Assembly (NCBI RefSeq): GCF_011089875.1 | Contig: NZ_JAANAS010000094.1 | Location: forward strand, 1-64,000 | DNA: 64,000 nt | Origin: Psychroflexus maritimus | GTDB taxonomy: Bacteria > Bacteroidota > Bacteroidia > Flavobacteriales > Flavobacteriaceae | Direction of reading: 5' to 3' | Shown here: in pieces, positions 34,371 to 43,909 of the stretch | Position numbering within the stretch: position 1 is the first letter of the stretch | Layout: every line of letters starts with the position of its first letter | Made by a program: the position numbers and the translations under genes | Notes under the pieces: model-generated | Told to the model about the DNA's origin: nothing | Databases searched by the model: none | What the model saw: only the letters and a program-made list of their open reading frames with translations

Positions 34371-36755
34371 CTAAAATTTTATGTTATAAGATAAAGCAGG
34401 AACAATTCCAAAAATAGCCAATCTTACAGCTTCATTTTGACCCGACTGTTGGTCTTGTCTAAAGATAATTGAATTTGCATTCATTCGGTTATAAGCATTG
34501 TAAATACTAAAGTTCCAATAAGCTTTCCAACTTTTATCCTTATATTTTCTCGGGTAATGATTAACTCCGAAGTCTAGCCTGTGAAAAGTTGGTAATCTAT
34601 TTAAGTTTCTTCCTTCAAAAACAGGAATAGTTAAATCTTGAAATTGATATTGTCCTACTGGAAAGTTAACCGGTTGTCCTGTTTGTGCAATGAAATTAAG
34701 GTTAAACTCCCACCTATCATCTAATTCATAACTGGCCACTACAGAAACATCGTGGGTTTTGTCGAAATTATTTAAATACCATTTGCCATTATTAATTCCT
34801 GGTTCGTCTGGAGTTCTACCAGGCGTTCTTTGTTCTGACCTTGACAAGGTATAGGCAATCCAACCTGTGAGTTTTCCAGTGTTCTTTTTAAAAAGAAATT
34901 CCCAGCCGTAAGCTCTTCCTTCACCCATTAAAATATCACGCTCTATAAATTCGTTAGCTATTAAATTCGCTCCATCTATAAAGTCTATTGTATTATCAAT
35001 TTTTCGATAAAACAATTCTGTTTCAACAGAAAATTTATCCTCCTTAAGATTTGAAAAATAGCCAACAGCAATTTGATCTAAAATTTGAGGATCTATAAAT
35101 TGTCCGCTTGGCGTCCACACATCTAGGGGGGTTGGTGAGGAAGAATTTGTAATTAAATGGAGGTTTTGAACCATTCTATTGTAACCTAACTTAACCGAAT
35201 GATTATCATTAAAAGCATAAGCCAATGAAACTCTAGGCTCAAAATTAATAAATGAGTTTAAGACTTCACTTCTTGAAGCACTGATAACATCAATGGGGTC
35301 GGCTTGTTCATAAATACCAAAGTTAGAATTATAAAGAACAGGTAGATCATTTTCATAGACATTTATTTTTCTTTGCCCTTGTCTTAAAAAAGCGCTTAAT
35401 CTAAATCCATACCTCATGGATAAGCGATTGGTAAGTTCTTGATCTACATCAAAAAAAACGGCATTTTCGTTAGCGTAATTTTTTGTGAGTTGTCTTGATA
35501 GTATTCCTGAAGTTGCTGCATTAGGCCTTATATTACCAGGATTAAATTCATGTAAAAAACTTTCTATACCAAAATCAAAACTAACTTCGTTATTCAGCAA
35601 ATAATTAAATGCATATTTATAATTTAAATTTCTAACTCCACTATCAAATTCGAAGCCTACTGAATCAAGATTTAAATTGTAAAAATAATCATTGACAATA
35701 AACGACATATTAGAAAATAGATTTTCATTAAAGGTGTGAGACCACCGCGCACTAACAAAAGTGGTTCCAAATGTATTTTCAAAGTTCTCATTAATACTAA
35801 TTACATCTCTTCCGTAGTATGCCGATAAACTTAGGTTGTTATTTTTATCTATTCGATGATTAAGCTTGGCATTTAAGTCATAAAAATAAGCAGAATTTGG
35901 ATTATCTGCTAACTGAAGAAACAAATGAGCATAAGAACTACGTCCTGAAACTAAATAAGTGGTTTTTCCTTTATTTATTGGACCTTCAAGTAGTAGCTTA
36001 CTAGATACTACTCCTATGCTCCCCTCGCCAGAAAATTTATTCGAATTACCTGAACGTTGTTGAATATCTAAAACCGAAGAAACTCTGCCTCCATAATTAG
36101 CAGGAATCCCACCCTTGTACAGAGTAAGATTTTTGATAGCATCAGGATTAAAAATTGAAAATAAGCCAAACAAATGTGAAGAATTAAAAATTGTAGCCTC
36201 ATCAACTAGAATCAAATTTTGGTCGGCACCTCCCCCTCTTACATTAAATCCACTAGCGCCTTCTCCTGCACTTGATACGCCAGGCAACTGAATGAGCGAG
36301 CGAATTACATCAGGTTCTCCTAAAACAACTGGAACTTTTTTAATGGTTTCAGAAGTAAGACTATTGGCAGACATTTGGGTACTCCTTACGTCGGTTTTTT
36401 CTATTTTTGTTCGAACAATTACATCTTCTAATTGCTCTTGGCTGTCGGCTAATTGAACAGTGATAGATCTATTTTCGTTCAAATTTATATTGATTTCTTT
36501 AGTTTCAAAAGATAGACTTTGAAACCTAAGAATATATTGACCTTTTTCTAATTTGATTTCAAAATTGCCTTCAAAATCAGTAACCGTGCCAATATTAGTT
36601 CCTTTGATTGTTATGTTTACATCAGGAAGCTCAAAACCTGATTGATCAGAAACCGTTCCACTAAGCCTAAACTCTTGAGCAAAAATGAAGAAGTGAAAAA
36701 AAAGTAAAATGAGGGTTATAGGTATTTTCAATGGTTTGTTTTTATTTTTTGCCAA
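34371..36755 (-). CDS. TonB-dependent outer-membrane receptor
   Basis: The 794-aa product has a hydrophobic signal segment (about 12-26, ending FAQ), a carboxypeptidase-regulatory-like domain (about 28-112: LSGTVSDQSGFELPDVNI), a plug domain (about 120-240, including VPVVLGEPDVIRSLIQLPG and GFNVRGGGADQNLILVDEA) and a 22-strand barrel ending in the aromatic YNIKF. It imports a ligand across the outer membrane using TonB energy. There is no ATG in frame: TTG at 36755 or TTG at 36731 (giving MKIPITLILLFF) must serve as the start. TAGATTTG (36774-36767) is a candidate -7 box. The linked murQ hints that the ligand is a muropeptide, which is inference. Confidence 0.9.
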   Translation of the reverse strand: MAKNKNKPLKIPITLILLFFHFFIFAQEFRLSGTVSDQSGFELPDVNITIKGTNIGTVTDFEGNFEIKLEKGQYILRFQSLSFETKEININLNENRSITVQLADSQEQLEDVIVRTKIEKTDVRSTQMSANSLTSETIKKVPVVLGEPDVIRSLIQLPGVSSAGEGASGFNVRGGGADQNLILVDEATIFNSSHLFGLFSIFNPDAIKNLTLYKGGIPANYGGRVSSVLDIQQRSGNSNKFSGEGSIGVVSSKLLLEGPINKGKTTYLVSGRSSYAHLFLQLADNPNSAYFYDLNAKLNHRIDKNNNLSLSAYYGRDVISINENFENTFGTTFVSARWSHTFNENLFSNMSFIVNDYFYNLNLDSVGFEFDSGVRNLNYKYAFNYLLNNEVSFDFGIESFLHEFNPGNIRPNAATSGILSRQLTKNYANENAVFFDVDQELTNRLSMRYGFRLSAFLRQGQRKINVYENDLPVLYNSNFGIYEQADPIDVISASRSEVLNSFINFEPRVSLAYAFNDNHSVKLGYNRMVQNLHLITNSSSPTPLDVWTPSGQFIDPQILDQIAVGYFSNLKEDKFSVETELFYRKIDNTIDFIDGANLIANEFIERDILMGEGRAYGWEFLFKKNTGKLTGWIAYTLSRSEQRTPGRTPDEPGINNGKWYLNNFDKTHDVSVVASYELDDRWEFNLNFIAQTGQPVNFPVGQYQFQDLTIPVFEGRNLNRLPTFHRLDFGVNHYPRKYKDKSWKAYWNFSIYNAYNRMNANSIIFRQDQQSGQNEAVRLAIFGIVPALSYNIKF

Positions 36756-36950
36756 AAATACAATAGCAAATCTAAATAAGCCTACAAAATAATATTAATA
36801 AAATCCTTAAAAACAAAACAAAATAGATTGTTTAACCTACTAATGGTGGGAAGATAATTTTACAGTTATTTGAATTTTAAATTGCTTTCACTTAATTTTA
36901 TCATCTATATAAAACTACTTTTATACTTTTGGAAATCGAAAAATAGGTGA

Positions 36951-37376
36951 ATGAAACTATCTAAAGAAGAAATTTTAAAGCGATGTAACGCCGTTGTACC
37001 TAATACGCTTATGGAAACACTAGCAATTAAGTACATTGATGTAGGTAATGATTTTCTAACTGCCGAAATGCCTGTTAACTCAAGTGTTCATCAACCTGAT
37101 GGTGTATTGCACGGCGGCGCAATGGTAGCACTAGCAGAAAGTGTAGGTAGTGCTGCATGTTTTATTTTTTTGGATGCTGAAAATTACATAATTAGAGGAC
37201 TTGAAATTTCTGCTAATCACATTAAAAGTATCACTAAAGGTAAAGTATTTGCCAAAGCAACTTTTATTCATAAAGGAAAAACAACTCAGGTTTGGAATAT
37301 CACCCTCACCGATGAAGGAAATAACCTAATTTCAGCTTGTAAACTTACTACTATTTGCTTACCTAAAAAAAAGTAG
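36951..37376 (+). CDS. hotdog-fold thioesterase, likely DHNA-CoA thioesterase (MenI-type)
   Basis: The 141-aa product is a single hotdog domain of the PaaI/YdiI type, with HQPDGVLHGGAMVALAES containing H54 and the catalytic Glu63, equivalent to Glu63 of E. coli YdiI/EntH. The two genes that follow, menF and menD, belong to the menaquinone pathway, so this is probably the enzyme that releases 1,4-dihydroxy-2-naphthoate from its CoA ester. Specificity cannot be read from sequence, so a general acyl-CoA thioesterase is the alternative. Start ATG; TACTTTTG (36924-36931) is a good -7 box 20 bp upstream. The menF ATG follows 1 bp after its stop codon. Confidence 0.75.
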   Translation: MKLSKEEILKRCNAVVPNTLMETLAIKYIDVGNDFLTAEMPVNSSVHQPDGVLHGGAMVALAESVGSAACFIFLDAENYIIRGLEISANHIKSITKGKVFAKATFIHKGKTTQVWNITLTDEGNNLISACKLTTICLPKKK

Positions 37377-37377
37377 A

Positions 37378-38487
37378 ATGAATTTTCAAGAACTTAAAAA
37401 CAAGCTTGTAAATCAGCTAAAAAAGAATTTACCATTTGTTGTTTATCACAAGCCAAACTCACCAAATATCGTGGCTTTATTAGAAAACTCGACACAAATT
37501 TATCCTGTAGAATATTCCGAGCAGGGGTTTGCTATGATAGGTTTTAACAACCCAAAATTAGCTCATTTTATTCGTCTTTCTCAAGCAAAAAAAATAAACT
37601 CACCTTACCTTCCTAATCAGTTAGACTTTCAATCTAAAAATCAACCGATTAAAGAAAAATCTATTGCAAAGTCTAGCTACGAAAATAAAATTAAGCAAAG
37701 CATAAATTTTATTGAAAATACTAAAGTAGAAAAGGTGGTTTTTTCAAGAAAAATTGAAGTTGAAAGTCAACAAAACTTAGTTCAAGCCTTTGAAAACTTA
37801 CTTTGTTTGTATGAGGATGCGTTCACCTATTTGTGGCATCACCCTAAATTAGGTACCTGGCTTGGAGCTACTCCAGAAACTTTAGTAAGTTTAAATCGAA
37901 ATCGTTTAACAACCATGGCACTTGCTGGCACAAAATTAGCTTCTAATAAAGCTGCTGAAAATTGGGGTAGCAAGGAAAAAGAGGAACAAAATTACGTTAC
38001 AAAGGCCATTGTAAATGAGCTTAAAAAATATAGTGAAAAAATTAATATTGGTACTACCTCCTCCAAAAAAGCAGGGAAGTTATTGCATCTACATACTCCA
38101 ATTACTGCACAAATAAACCCTTCTGATTTGGCTGAAATTCTTAAATACCTCCATCCTACCCCTGCCGTTGCTGGATTCCCCAAAAAAGAAGCCGTAGATT
38201 ATATTCTAGCCAACGAAGCATACGAAAGAAAATATTACACTGGCTTTTTAGGTGAGGTTAATTTCCCACAAGAAGTAAACAAGAGAAAACATAGAAAAAA
38301 TCAGGAATTTACAGCTGTACAACCAAGGATACCACTAACCGAATTATACGTTAATTTGCGATGTATGGAATATGATAATCAGCGATATACCTTATATGTT
38401 GGTGGTGGAATTACAAAAGAAAGTAAACCAAGTGACGAATGGGAAGAGACAAAAAACAAATCGCAAACCATGTTAAATGTGCTATAA
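37378..38487 (+). CDS. menF: isochorismate synthase
   Basis: Isochorismate synthase converts chorismate to isochorismate, the first step to menaquinone. The 369-aa product holds the chorismate-binding fold: KVEKVVFSRKIEVE, ATPETLVSL, MALAGTKLAS, the KEEQNYVTKAIV segment, HLHTPITAQI, HPTPAVAGFPKKEAV, YYTGFLGEV and LYVNLRCME near the C terminus. No amidotransferase or pabB-specific features are present. Between the thioesterase and menD genes, so isochorismate for menaquinone rather than siderophores is the expected role. Respiration through the cbb3 oxidase in this window uses the quinone. Confidence 0.92.
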   Translation: MNFQELKNKLVNQLKKNLPFVVYHKPNSPNIVALLENSTQIYPVEYSEQGFAMIGFNNPKLAHFIRLSQAKKINSPYLPNQLDFQSKNQPIKEKSIAKSSYENKIKQSINFIENTKVEKVVFSRKIEVESQQNLVQAFENLLCLYEDAFTYLWHHPKLGTWLGATPETLVSLNRNRLTTMALAGTKLASNKAAENWGSKEKEEQNYVTKAIVNELKKYSEKINIGTTSSKKAGKLLHLHTPITAQINPSDLAEILKYLHPTPAVAGFPKKEAVDYILANEAYERKYYTGFLGEVNFPQEVNKRKHRKNQEFTAVQPRIPLTELYVNLRCMEYDNQRYTLYVGGGITKESKPSDEWEETKNKSQTMLNVL

Positions 38488-38537
38488 TTCTAGGCTATTG
38501 AAGTTTAACGTCTAATAGAAATAGCTAATTTTGTAGT

Positions 38538-40244
38538 ATGAATCAAGTTATTTCGTCAATTCCGCTAGCACAGACCATTGTTGAAGCTTGTGCTTATTTT
38601 GGAGTACATCATGTGGTTATTTCACCAGGTTCGAGAAATGCGCCTTTAACGCTAAGTTTTTCTAATCATCCACAAATAAAAACATACGCTGTTGTAGATG
38701 AGCGAGCAGCCGGTTTTTTTGCATTAGGTATTGCTCAACAAACGCGTAAACCTGTAGCCGTAATTTGCACTTCAGGCTCTGCTCTTCTTAACTATTATCC
38801 TGCCGTTTCAGAAGCATTTTATTCTGATGTTCCCTTAATGGTAATCTCTGCAGATCGCCCTAAACATCTTATTGACATTGGAGATGGGCAAACCATAAGA
38901 CAAGAAAAAGCTATCGACCCACATGTTACTTATTCGGCTTGTCTGAAGGAAGATGTAAGAAATGGAGATAATACAAGCGTTCAAAAATACAACGAAATTG
39001 AATTAGCTAAGGCTTTTCAACAGTGTTTGAAACGGCAAAGCCCCGTGCACATTAATGTGCCCTTTGATGAACCACTTTATCAGCAAACTAATCATACAAG
39101 TATTAATTTAGCGATTTTCAAACAATTGGAAATTAATATTCCTTCAGCAATCAATAAAGATTTAGCTAGTGCGTTTATTAAAGATTGGAATTCTTCAAAA
39201 AGTAAATTAATTCTTGTAGGTACTCATTTACCAAATACTATTAGCAAAGAAATTATTGAATTATGGGCTAATGATCCGTCGGTTCTTGTTTTAAAGGAAA
39301 CAACCTCTAATCTTGAGCATGCTAATTTTATTGATAGCATAGATGGTATTGTAGCCCCCATTGAAAAGCGAACCGATGCATCTTCTTTATTTGAAAAGCT
39401 TCAGCCAGGTATGCTTATTAGCTTTGGTGGAATGATTGTTTCCAAAAAAATAAAGGTTTTTTTACGAAAATTTCAACCCAAGCAACATTACCACATAAAC
39501 CCGCAAAAGGCTTATGCTACATTTTATAAGAAGCCTATTCATCTTAAAACCAATGCCAATCATTTTTTTAAATATGTGTTTTCAAATCTCAAGCAAGTAG
39601 ATAGTGATTATTTTGAATTTTGGAATAGGGTAAACAAACTTCAATGCAAGAAAATAGAACAGTATGTAAAAGAAATTCCTTTTTCAGATTTTAGCGTGTT
39701 TTACAAAATTTTAAAAACCATGCCTAGTCGTGAACACCTTCAACTGGCTAATAGTTCAAGTATCAGGTATGCTAACTTAATGCAACTTCCGCAAGAAACT
39801 GAAGTTTTTTGTAACCGCGGTACAAGTGGAATTGACGGCAGCACTTCTACAGCTATTGGTGCGGCTATTATTCAAAATAAACCAACGACTTTAATTACGG
39901 GCGACTTAAGTTTTTTGTACGATAGCAACGGACTCTGGAACAATTACATTCCTTCAAATTTCAAAATAATTGTAGTTAATAATTCGGGGGGAGGTATTTT
40001 TAGAATTTTACCTGGTGAAAAACATAAAAATTACTACGAAACTTACTTTGAAACTTCGCATCAGTTAGATGCTAGTTATTTGGCTAAAATGTTTGGATTT
40101 GATTATTTTACAGCGGGTACAAAAAACGAATTAAAAAATGAACTGAAACACTTTTTTAAACCTCAGCAAAAGCCTAAAATTTTAGAAGTTTTTACCCCAA
40201 GAGAAGTCAACGATCAAGTTTTATTAAATTACTTCAAAGTTTAG
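38538..40244 (+). CDS. menD: 2-succinyl-5-enolpyruvyl-6-hydroxy-3-cyclohexene-1-carboxylate synthase
   Basis: MenD is a thiamine-diphosphate enzyme that adds the succinyl semialdehyde unit from 2-oxoglutarate to isochorismate. The 568-aa product has the N-terminal HVVISPGSRNAPLTLSF, the glutamate-containing DERAAGFFALGIA, CTSGSALLNYYPAVSEA and SADRPKHLIDIGDGQTI, and the C-terminal diphosphate site GDLSFLYDSNGLWN with the NNSGGGIFRILPG follow-on. Length is normal. The gap to menF is 50 bp, so the two are probably co-transcribed. It ends 31 bp from the convergent dnaG gene; the other men genes are not in this window. Confidence 0.95.
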   Translation: MNQVISSIPLAQTIVEACAYFGVHHVVISPGSRNAPLTLSFSNHPQIKTYAVVDERAAGFFALGIAQQTRKPVAVICTSGSALLNYYPAVSEAFYSDVPLMVISADRPKHLIDIGDGQTIRQEKAIDPHVTYSACLKEDVRNGDNTSVQKYNEIELAKAFQQCLKRQSPVHINVPFDEPLYQQTNHTSINLAIFKQLEINIPSAINKDLASAFIKDWNSSKSKLILVGTHLPNTISKEIIELWANDPSVLVLKETTSNLEHANFIDSIDGIVAPIEKRTDASSLFEKLQPGMLISFGGMIVSKKIKVFLRKFQPKQHYHINPQKAYATFYKKPIHLKTNANHFFKYVFSNLKQVDSDYFEFWNRVNKLQCKKIEQYVKEIPFSDFSVFYKILKTMPSREHLQLANSSSIRYANLMQLPQETEVFCNRGTSGIDGSTSTAIGAAIIQNKPTTLITGDLSFLYDSNGLWNNYIPSNFKIIVVNNSGGGIFRILPGEKHKNYYETYFETSHQLDASYLAKMFGFDYFTAGTKNELKNELKHFFKPQQKPKILEVFTPREVNDQVLLNYFKV

Positions 40245-40275
40245 TTTTATAAAAAAATTGATTTAATCCATAGCA

Positions 40276-42246
40276 CTAAGTTACTCTGCTCAATCGTTTA
40301 GCAATTATAACTTCCAATTTTTTATATTCCATTATTTCCTTTAAAAGTTCTTGCACATTTTCAACTTTTCCGTCTTTCAAATTCGTTGTATAACTATCTA
40401 CCTTTTCGTGAATTAAGAGGCGTCTTAAGTTTAAGATACTCTGAACAACTTCAGCAGGGTCTAATTTTGTTTTATCGGTAACAATTATATTCATATCTTC
40501 CCAACGGTGAAGTTTATACTTTTCGTCTTCCATTAAAATATTGGTTACTACCTCAGCTTCTTCAGGGCTTAATTGTTGTATAAACCCTTTAGGTTCAATT
40601 TTTCCAGCGGAAGCTAACTCTACCTCTAATTTTTCTTTCAATGACTTAAAAACAGGGTTAGAGAAATCGGTTTCGTCATCCTGTAAATCTTTGAATATTT
40701 TTTCATAAACCTTAGCTTCAATTTTAATTTCATTTAAAACAATTTCATGTTCTTCATTAAGGTCAATTTCAACATCTAAAAACAAACTATCTTCATGACC
40801 ATGTTTCACCAATAAACTAATAATTTTCTGTTCTAAAACTTCCTTAGGGTTAACTTTTGGAAACTCATTAGTTGACGCATCCTCTTTTTTATGTATTTCA
40901 AATGCTTTTTGGTTTCTTTTTTTCTGTTGATTAGAATCGCGTTGATTTTTAGCATTGATTTGTGCCAGAGAAGAAAAAAGCACTTCTTCAGAGACTTGCA
41001 TGATAGAAGAACACTCTTTAATATAAATTTCTTGCTGAATAGGGTTGGGTATTTTAGCAATGCTCACTACCATATCTCTTGTTAATTCAGCTTTTTTAAC
41101 GGGGTCGTTTTTAGCTTCGGCCACCAAAAGTGAAGCCTTAAACTGAATAAAATCTTGTGCATTTTCTTCAAGATAGGCTTTTATTTCAATAGGATTATTG
41201 GCTCTTGCGAAGCTATCGGGGTCTTCGCCTTGAGGAAAAGTACAAACTTTTACATTCATTCCTTGTTCCAAAATTAAATCAATTCCTCGAAGTGAGGCGC
41301 GTAATCCAGCATCATCTCCATCAAATAAAACGGTAATGTTTTTGGTTAATCGATTAATCAATCTTATTTGGTCTGGAGTTAACGCCGTACCTGATGAAGA
41401 AACCACATTTTCTATCCCTTTTTGAGCCATCTGAATAACATCTGTATAACCTTCAACCAAATAGCAATTATCTTCTTTAGCTATACTTTGTTTAGCGTAG
41501 TAAAGTCCGTAGAGTATTTTACTTTTATTGTAAATTTCACTTTCTGGTGAATTTAAATACTTAGCTGCCTTTTTATCGGTTTTTAAAATTCTGCCTCCAA
41601 AGCCTAAAACACGACCAGAAATAGAATGTATTGGAAACATAACTCGCCCTTTAAACCGATCAAACTTTTTATCTTGTTTTACAATACTAAGTCCTGTTTT
41701 TTCTAAAAAGCTAAGTTGATATGTTTTTTGCAAAGCAGCTTTAGTAAAGTTTTCCCATTCGTCTTGAGCATAACCGAGTTCAAATTTCTTAATCGTTTCA
41801 TCGGTAAAACCACGTTCTTTAAAATAGCTGAGACCTATGGCTTTTCCTGTTGAAGTTTCTAATAATTGTTGCTGAAAATAATCTCTTGCAAATTCACTTA
41901 CTAAAAACAAACTTTCGCGTTCACTTGCCTTTTGTTTTTCTTCTGAAGATTGCTCAGTTTCTTCAATTTCAATACCATATTTTTTGGCTAAGTATTTAAT
42001 GGCTTCAGGATAAGTAAGGTGTTCGTGCTCCATCACAAAAGAAACTACATTACCTCCTTTTCCACTAGAAAAATCTTTCCAAATTTGTTTAACAGGAGAA
42101 ACCATAAAACTTGGTGAACGTTCGTCTGTAAATGGACTCAAGCCTTTAAAATTAGCTCCCGATTTTTTTAACTGTACAAAATCGCCAATCACTTCTTCAA
42201 CTCGTGCGGTGTCAAAAACTTTCTCTATGGTATTTTTACTGATCAA
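40276..42246 (-). CDS. dnaG: DNA primase, zinc-less N-terminal domain
   Basis: DnaG makes RNA primers for replication. The 656-aa product has the N-terminal module, catalytic TOPRIM core (CYLVEGYTDVIQMAQ, FDGDDAGLRASLRG) and a C-terminal DnaB-interacting region rich in helices. All four zinc ligands of the usual N-terminal ribbon are replaced: LCPFH is LSPFT (S37, T40) and CFGC is DFSS (D58, S61), while the surrounding fold (DERSPSFMVSPVKQIWKDF) is kept. I recall this as a flavobacterial trait. No ATG exists; the start is TTG at 42246, consistent with the MISK opening of relatives. TATATTTG (42268-42261) puts transcription 10 bp before it. Confidence 0.93.
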   Translation of the reverse strand: MISKNTIEKVFDTARVEEVIGDFVQLKKSGANFKGLSPFTDERSPSFMVSPVKQIWKDFSSGKGGNVVSFVMEHEHLTYPEAIKYLAKKYGIEIEETEQSSEEKQKASERESLFLVSEFARDYFQQQLLETSTGKAIGLSYFKERGFTDETIKKFELGYAQDEWENFTKAALQKTYQLSFLEKTGLSIVKQDKKFDRFKGRVMFPIHSISGRVLGFGGRILKTDKKAAKYLNSPESEIYNKSKILYGLYYAKQSIAKEDNCYLVEGYTDVIQMAQKGIENVVSSSGTALTPDQIRLINRLTKNITVLFDGDDAGLRASLRGIDLILEQGMNVKVCTFPQGEDPDSFARANNPIEIKAYLEENAQDFIQFKASLLVAEAKNDPVKKAELTRDMVVSIAKIPNPIQQEIYIKECSSIMQVSEEVLFSSLAQINAKNQRDSNQQKKRNQKAFEIHKKEDASTNEFPKVNPKEVLEQKIISLLVKHGHEDSLFLDVEIDLNEEHEIVLNEIKIEAKVYEKIFKDLQDDETDFSNPVFKSLKEKLEVELASAGKIEPKGFIQQLSPEEAEVVTNILMEDEKYKLHRWEDMNIIVTDKTKLDPAEVVQSILNLRRLLIHEKVDSYTTNLKDGKVENVQELLKEIMEYKKLEVIIAKRLSRVT

Positions 42247-42260
42247 AAACTTTTTTATTG

Positions 42261-42268
42261 CAAATATA
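42261..42268 (-). promoter_or_regulatory. -7 box of dnaG
   Basis: On the minus strand TATATTTG is an exact match to the -7 consensus. It would give a leader of about 10 nt before the TTG start codon. Confidence 0.5.
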
Positions 42269-42309
42269 AGTTTGTTTTTTAATTCTATTAGATGAATTAA
42301 GAATAAGCA

Positions 42310-42338
42310 TTTGCATCCAATTAATATATGTAACTTTG
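42310..42338 (+). promoter_or_regulatory. promoter of the RsmB/NOP methyltransferase gene
   Basis: TTTG (42310-42313), a 17-nt spacer and TAACTTTG (42331-42338) match the Bacteroidota consensus, 22 bp before the ATG. Confidence 0.6.
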
Positions 42339-42359
42339 CTGGCTAAATTAATAGAATAA

Positions 42360-43574
42360 ATGCGCTTACATAGAAATTTAGTTTTTGCCGTTATTGACAC
42401 CTTAGATCAAGTATTTAACCAAGGCAAATACGCTGATAAAGAAATCTCTAAGACCTTAAAAAAAGATGCCCGATGGGGAAGCAGAGATCGAGGATTCATT
42501 GCTGAAACCACCTACGATATTGTTAGGTGGAAAAGGCTTTATGAAGAAATTGCTGAAGTTAAAGCTCCGTATTCTAGAGCTAACTTATTTAGACTTTTTA
42601 CGGTTTGGGCTACATTAAAAGGAATAGAAATACCCGATTGGAAACAATTTGAAGACACCCCAACCCGAAGAATAAAAGGAAAATTTGACGAATATTCTAA
42701 AATTAGAAAATTAAAAAATTCTATTCCAGATTGGTTAGACCATTTAGGTAAAGAAGAATTAGGTGAAAAATGGGATGCTGAAATTGAAGCTTTAAACGAA
42801 GAAGCGCCTGTAATTTTAAGGGTAAATACACTCCAAACAGATAAAAAAACTTTACAAAGCAAGTTAGAACGTGAAGACGAAATAGCTACTAAGTTTTTAG
42901 ATGACTATCCAGACGCGCTTCAATTACTTAATCGCGCTGATGTTTTTAAAACAAAAAGCTTTAAAGAAGGATTTTTTGAAGTGCAAGATGCCTCATCTCA
43001 AAAAGTGGCTAAAGCTACTAAAGTAAAACCAGGTATGCGCGCCATTGATACCTGTGCTGGAGCTGGTGGAAAAACACTACACTTAGCGGCAATGATGGAA
43101 AACAAAGGACAAATCATTGCTTTAGACATATATTCTAACAAATTAAAAGAACTAAAGCGAAGAGCAAAACGAGCTGGTGCACACAATATTGAAACAAGGA
43201 CAATTGATAGCACAAAAGTAATTAAGAAATTACACGATAACGCAGACGTTGTTATGATTGATGCTCCTTGCTCTGGTTTGGGGGTGCTGAGAAGAAATCC
43301 AGATGCAAAATGGAAACTGCAACCAGAATTTTTAGACGAAATAAGAAAAATACAAAAAGAAATTTTACACTCCTATTCTAAAATGGTGAAAAAAGGCGGG
43401 ATTTTAGTTTACGCTACCTGTTCTATTTTGCCTTCTGAAAACGAAAAGCAAGTAGAAAAGTTTCTAGCTTCTGATGAAGGAAAAGATTTTGAACTTCAAA
43501 AAGAAGAATCTATTTTAGTCAGTGAAACAGGGCATGATGGGTTTTATTTGGCAAGAATGAAGAGACTTAGTTAG
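42360..43574 (+). CDS. RsmB/NOP-family RNA (cytosine-5) methyltransferase
   Basis: The 404-aa product has an N-terminal NusB-like helical region (about 1-130) and a C-terminal SAM-dependent methyltransferase fold: GMRAIDTCAGAGGKTLHLA (SAM binding), IALDIYSNKL, then the family's two catalytic cysteines in DAPCSGLGVLRRNPD and YATCSILPSENE. This two-cysteine chemistry makes 5-methylcytosine in RNA; most likely the target is 16S rRNA, as for RsmB. The RsmF and NOP2 subfamilies are alternatives. Start ATG with a consensus promoter directly upstream. Divergent from dnaG. Confidence 0.9.
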   Translation: MRLHRNLVFAVIDTLDQVFNQGKYADKEISKTLKKDARWGSRDRGFIAETTYDIVRWKRLYEEIAEVKAPYSRANLFRLFTVWATLKGIEIPDWKQFEDTPTRRIKGKFDEYSKIRKLKNSIPDWLDHLGKEELGEKWDAEIEALNEEAPVILRVNTLQTDKKTLQSKLEREDEIATKFLDDYPDALQLLNRADVFKTKSFKEGFFEVQDASSQKVAKATKVKPGMRAIDTCAGAGGKTLHLAAMMENKGQIIALDIYSNKLKELKRRAKRAGAHNIETRTIDSTKVIKKLHDNADVVMIDAPCSGLGVLRRNPDAKWKLQPEFLDEIRKIQKEILHSYSKMVKKGGILVYATCSILPSENEKQVEKFLASDEGKDFELQKEESILVSETGHDGFYLARMKRLS

Positions 43575-43606
43575 TCTTTTAGTTATTAGTAATAACTAAA
43601 AATGAA

Positions 43607-43825
43607 TTAAACTTTCTTTTGATCAGACCAAAGTTTCTTGAGTATAGATAAAAGGAGTCCGCCAGAAAGCATACCTAAAACATAAACAATAACAATAAGA
43701 ACAGATTGCGTTATTCTTAGTTCCCAAGTAATAAATCTGATATTGATGCTGTTCAAATTTTGAAAAATGAATACAGCAATACATGCTATAATTAAGAAAA
43801 ATAAAATTTTTTTGATAACACTCAT
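43607..43825 (-). CDS. LapA-like (DUF1049) membrane protein
   Basis: A 72-aa protein with two membrane segments (about 5-24 and 39-61) and the family pattern FQNLNSINIRFITWELRI between them, ending in a short basic tail. LapA/DUF1049 proteins are small inner-membrane proteins; in E. coli LapA partners LapB in LPS regulation, but no LapB is nearby and the role here is unknown. Single gene on the minus strand, convergent with the methyltransferase gene. Confidence 0.75.
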   Translation of the reverse strand: MSVIKKILFFLIIACIAVFIFQNLNSINIRFITWELRITQSVLIVIVYVLGMLSGGLLLSILKKLWSDQKKV

Positions 43826-43858
43826 TGTAATAGTATTTCAGGTTGGAATAACAAATAT

Positions 43859-43887
43859 AAAAAAACCGCCTTTAAAAGACGGTTTTA
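43859..43887 (-). terminator. terminator after the DUF4168 gene
   Basis: AAAACCG-C-CTTT and AAAG-A-CGGTTTT (within 43861-43886) form a stem with one internal mismatch, T-rich on the minus strand. It begins 23 bp past the stop of the DUF4168 gene. Confidence 0.65.
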
Positions 43888-43909
43888 AAATTTGTAAAAA
43901 ACTACTTAA

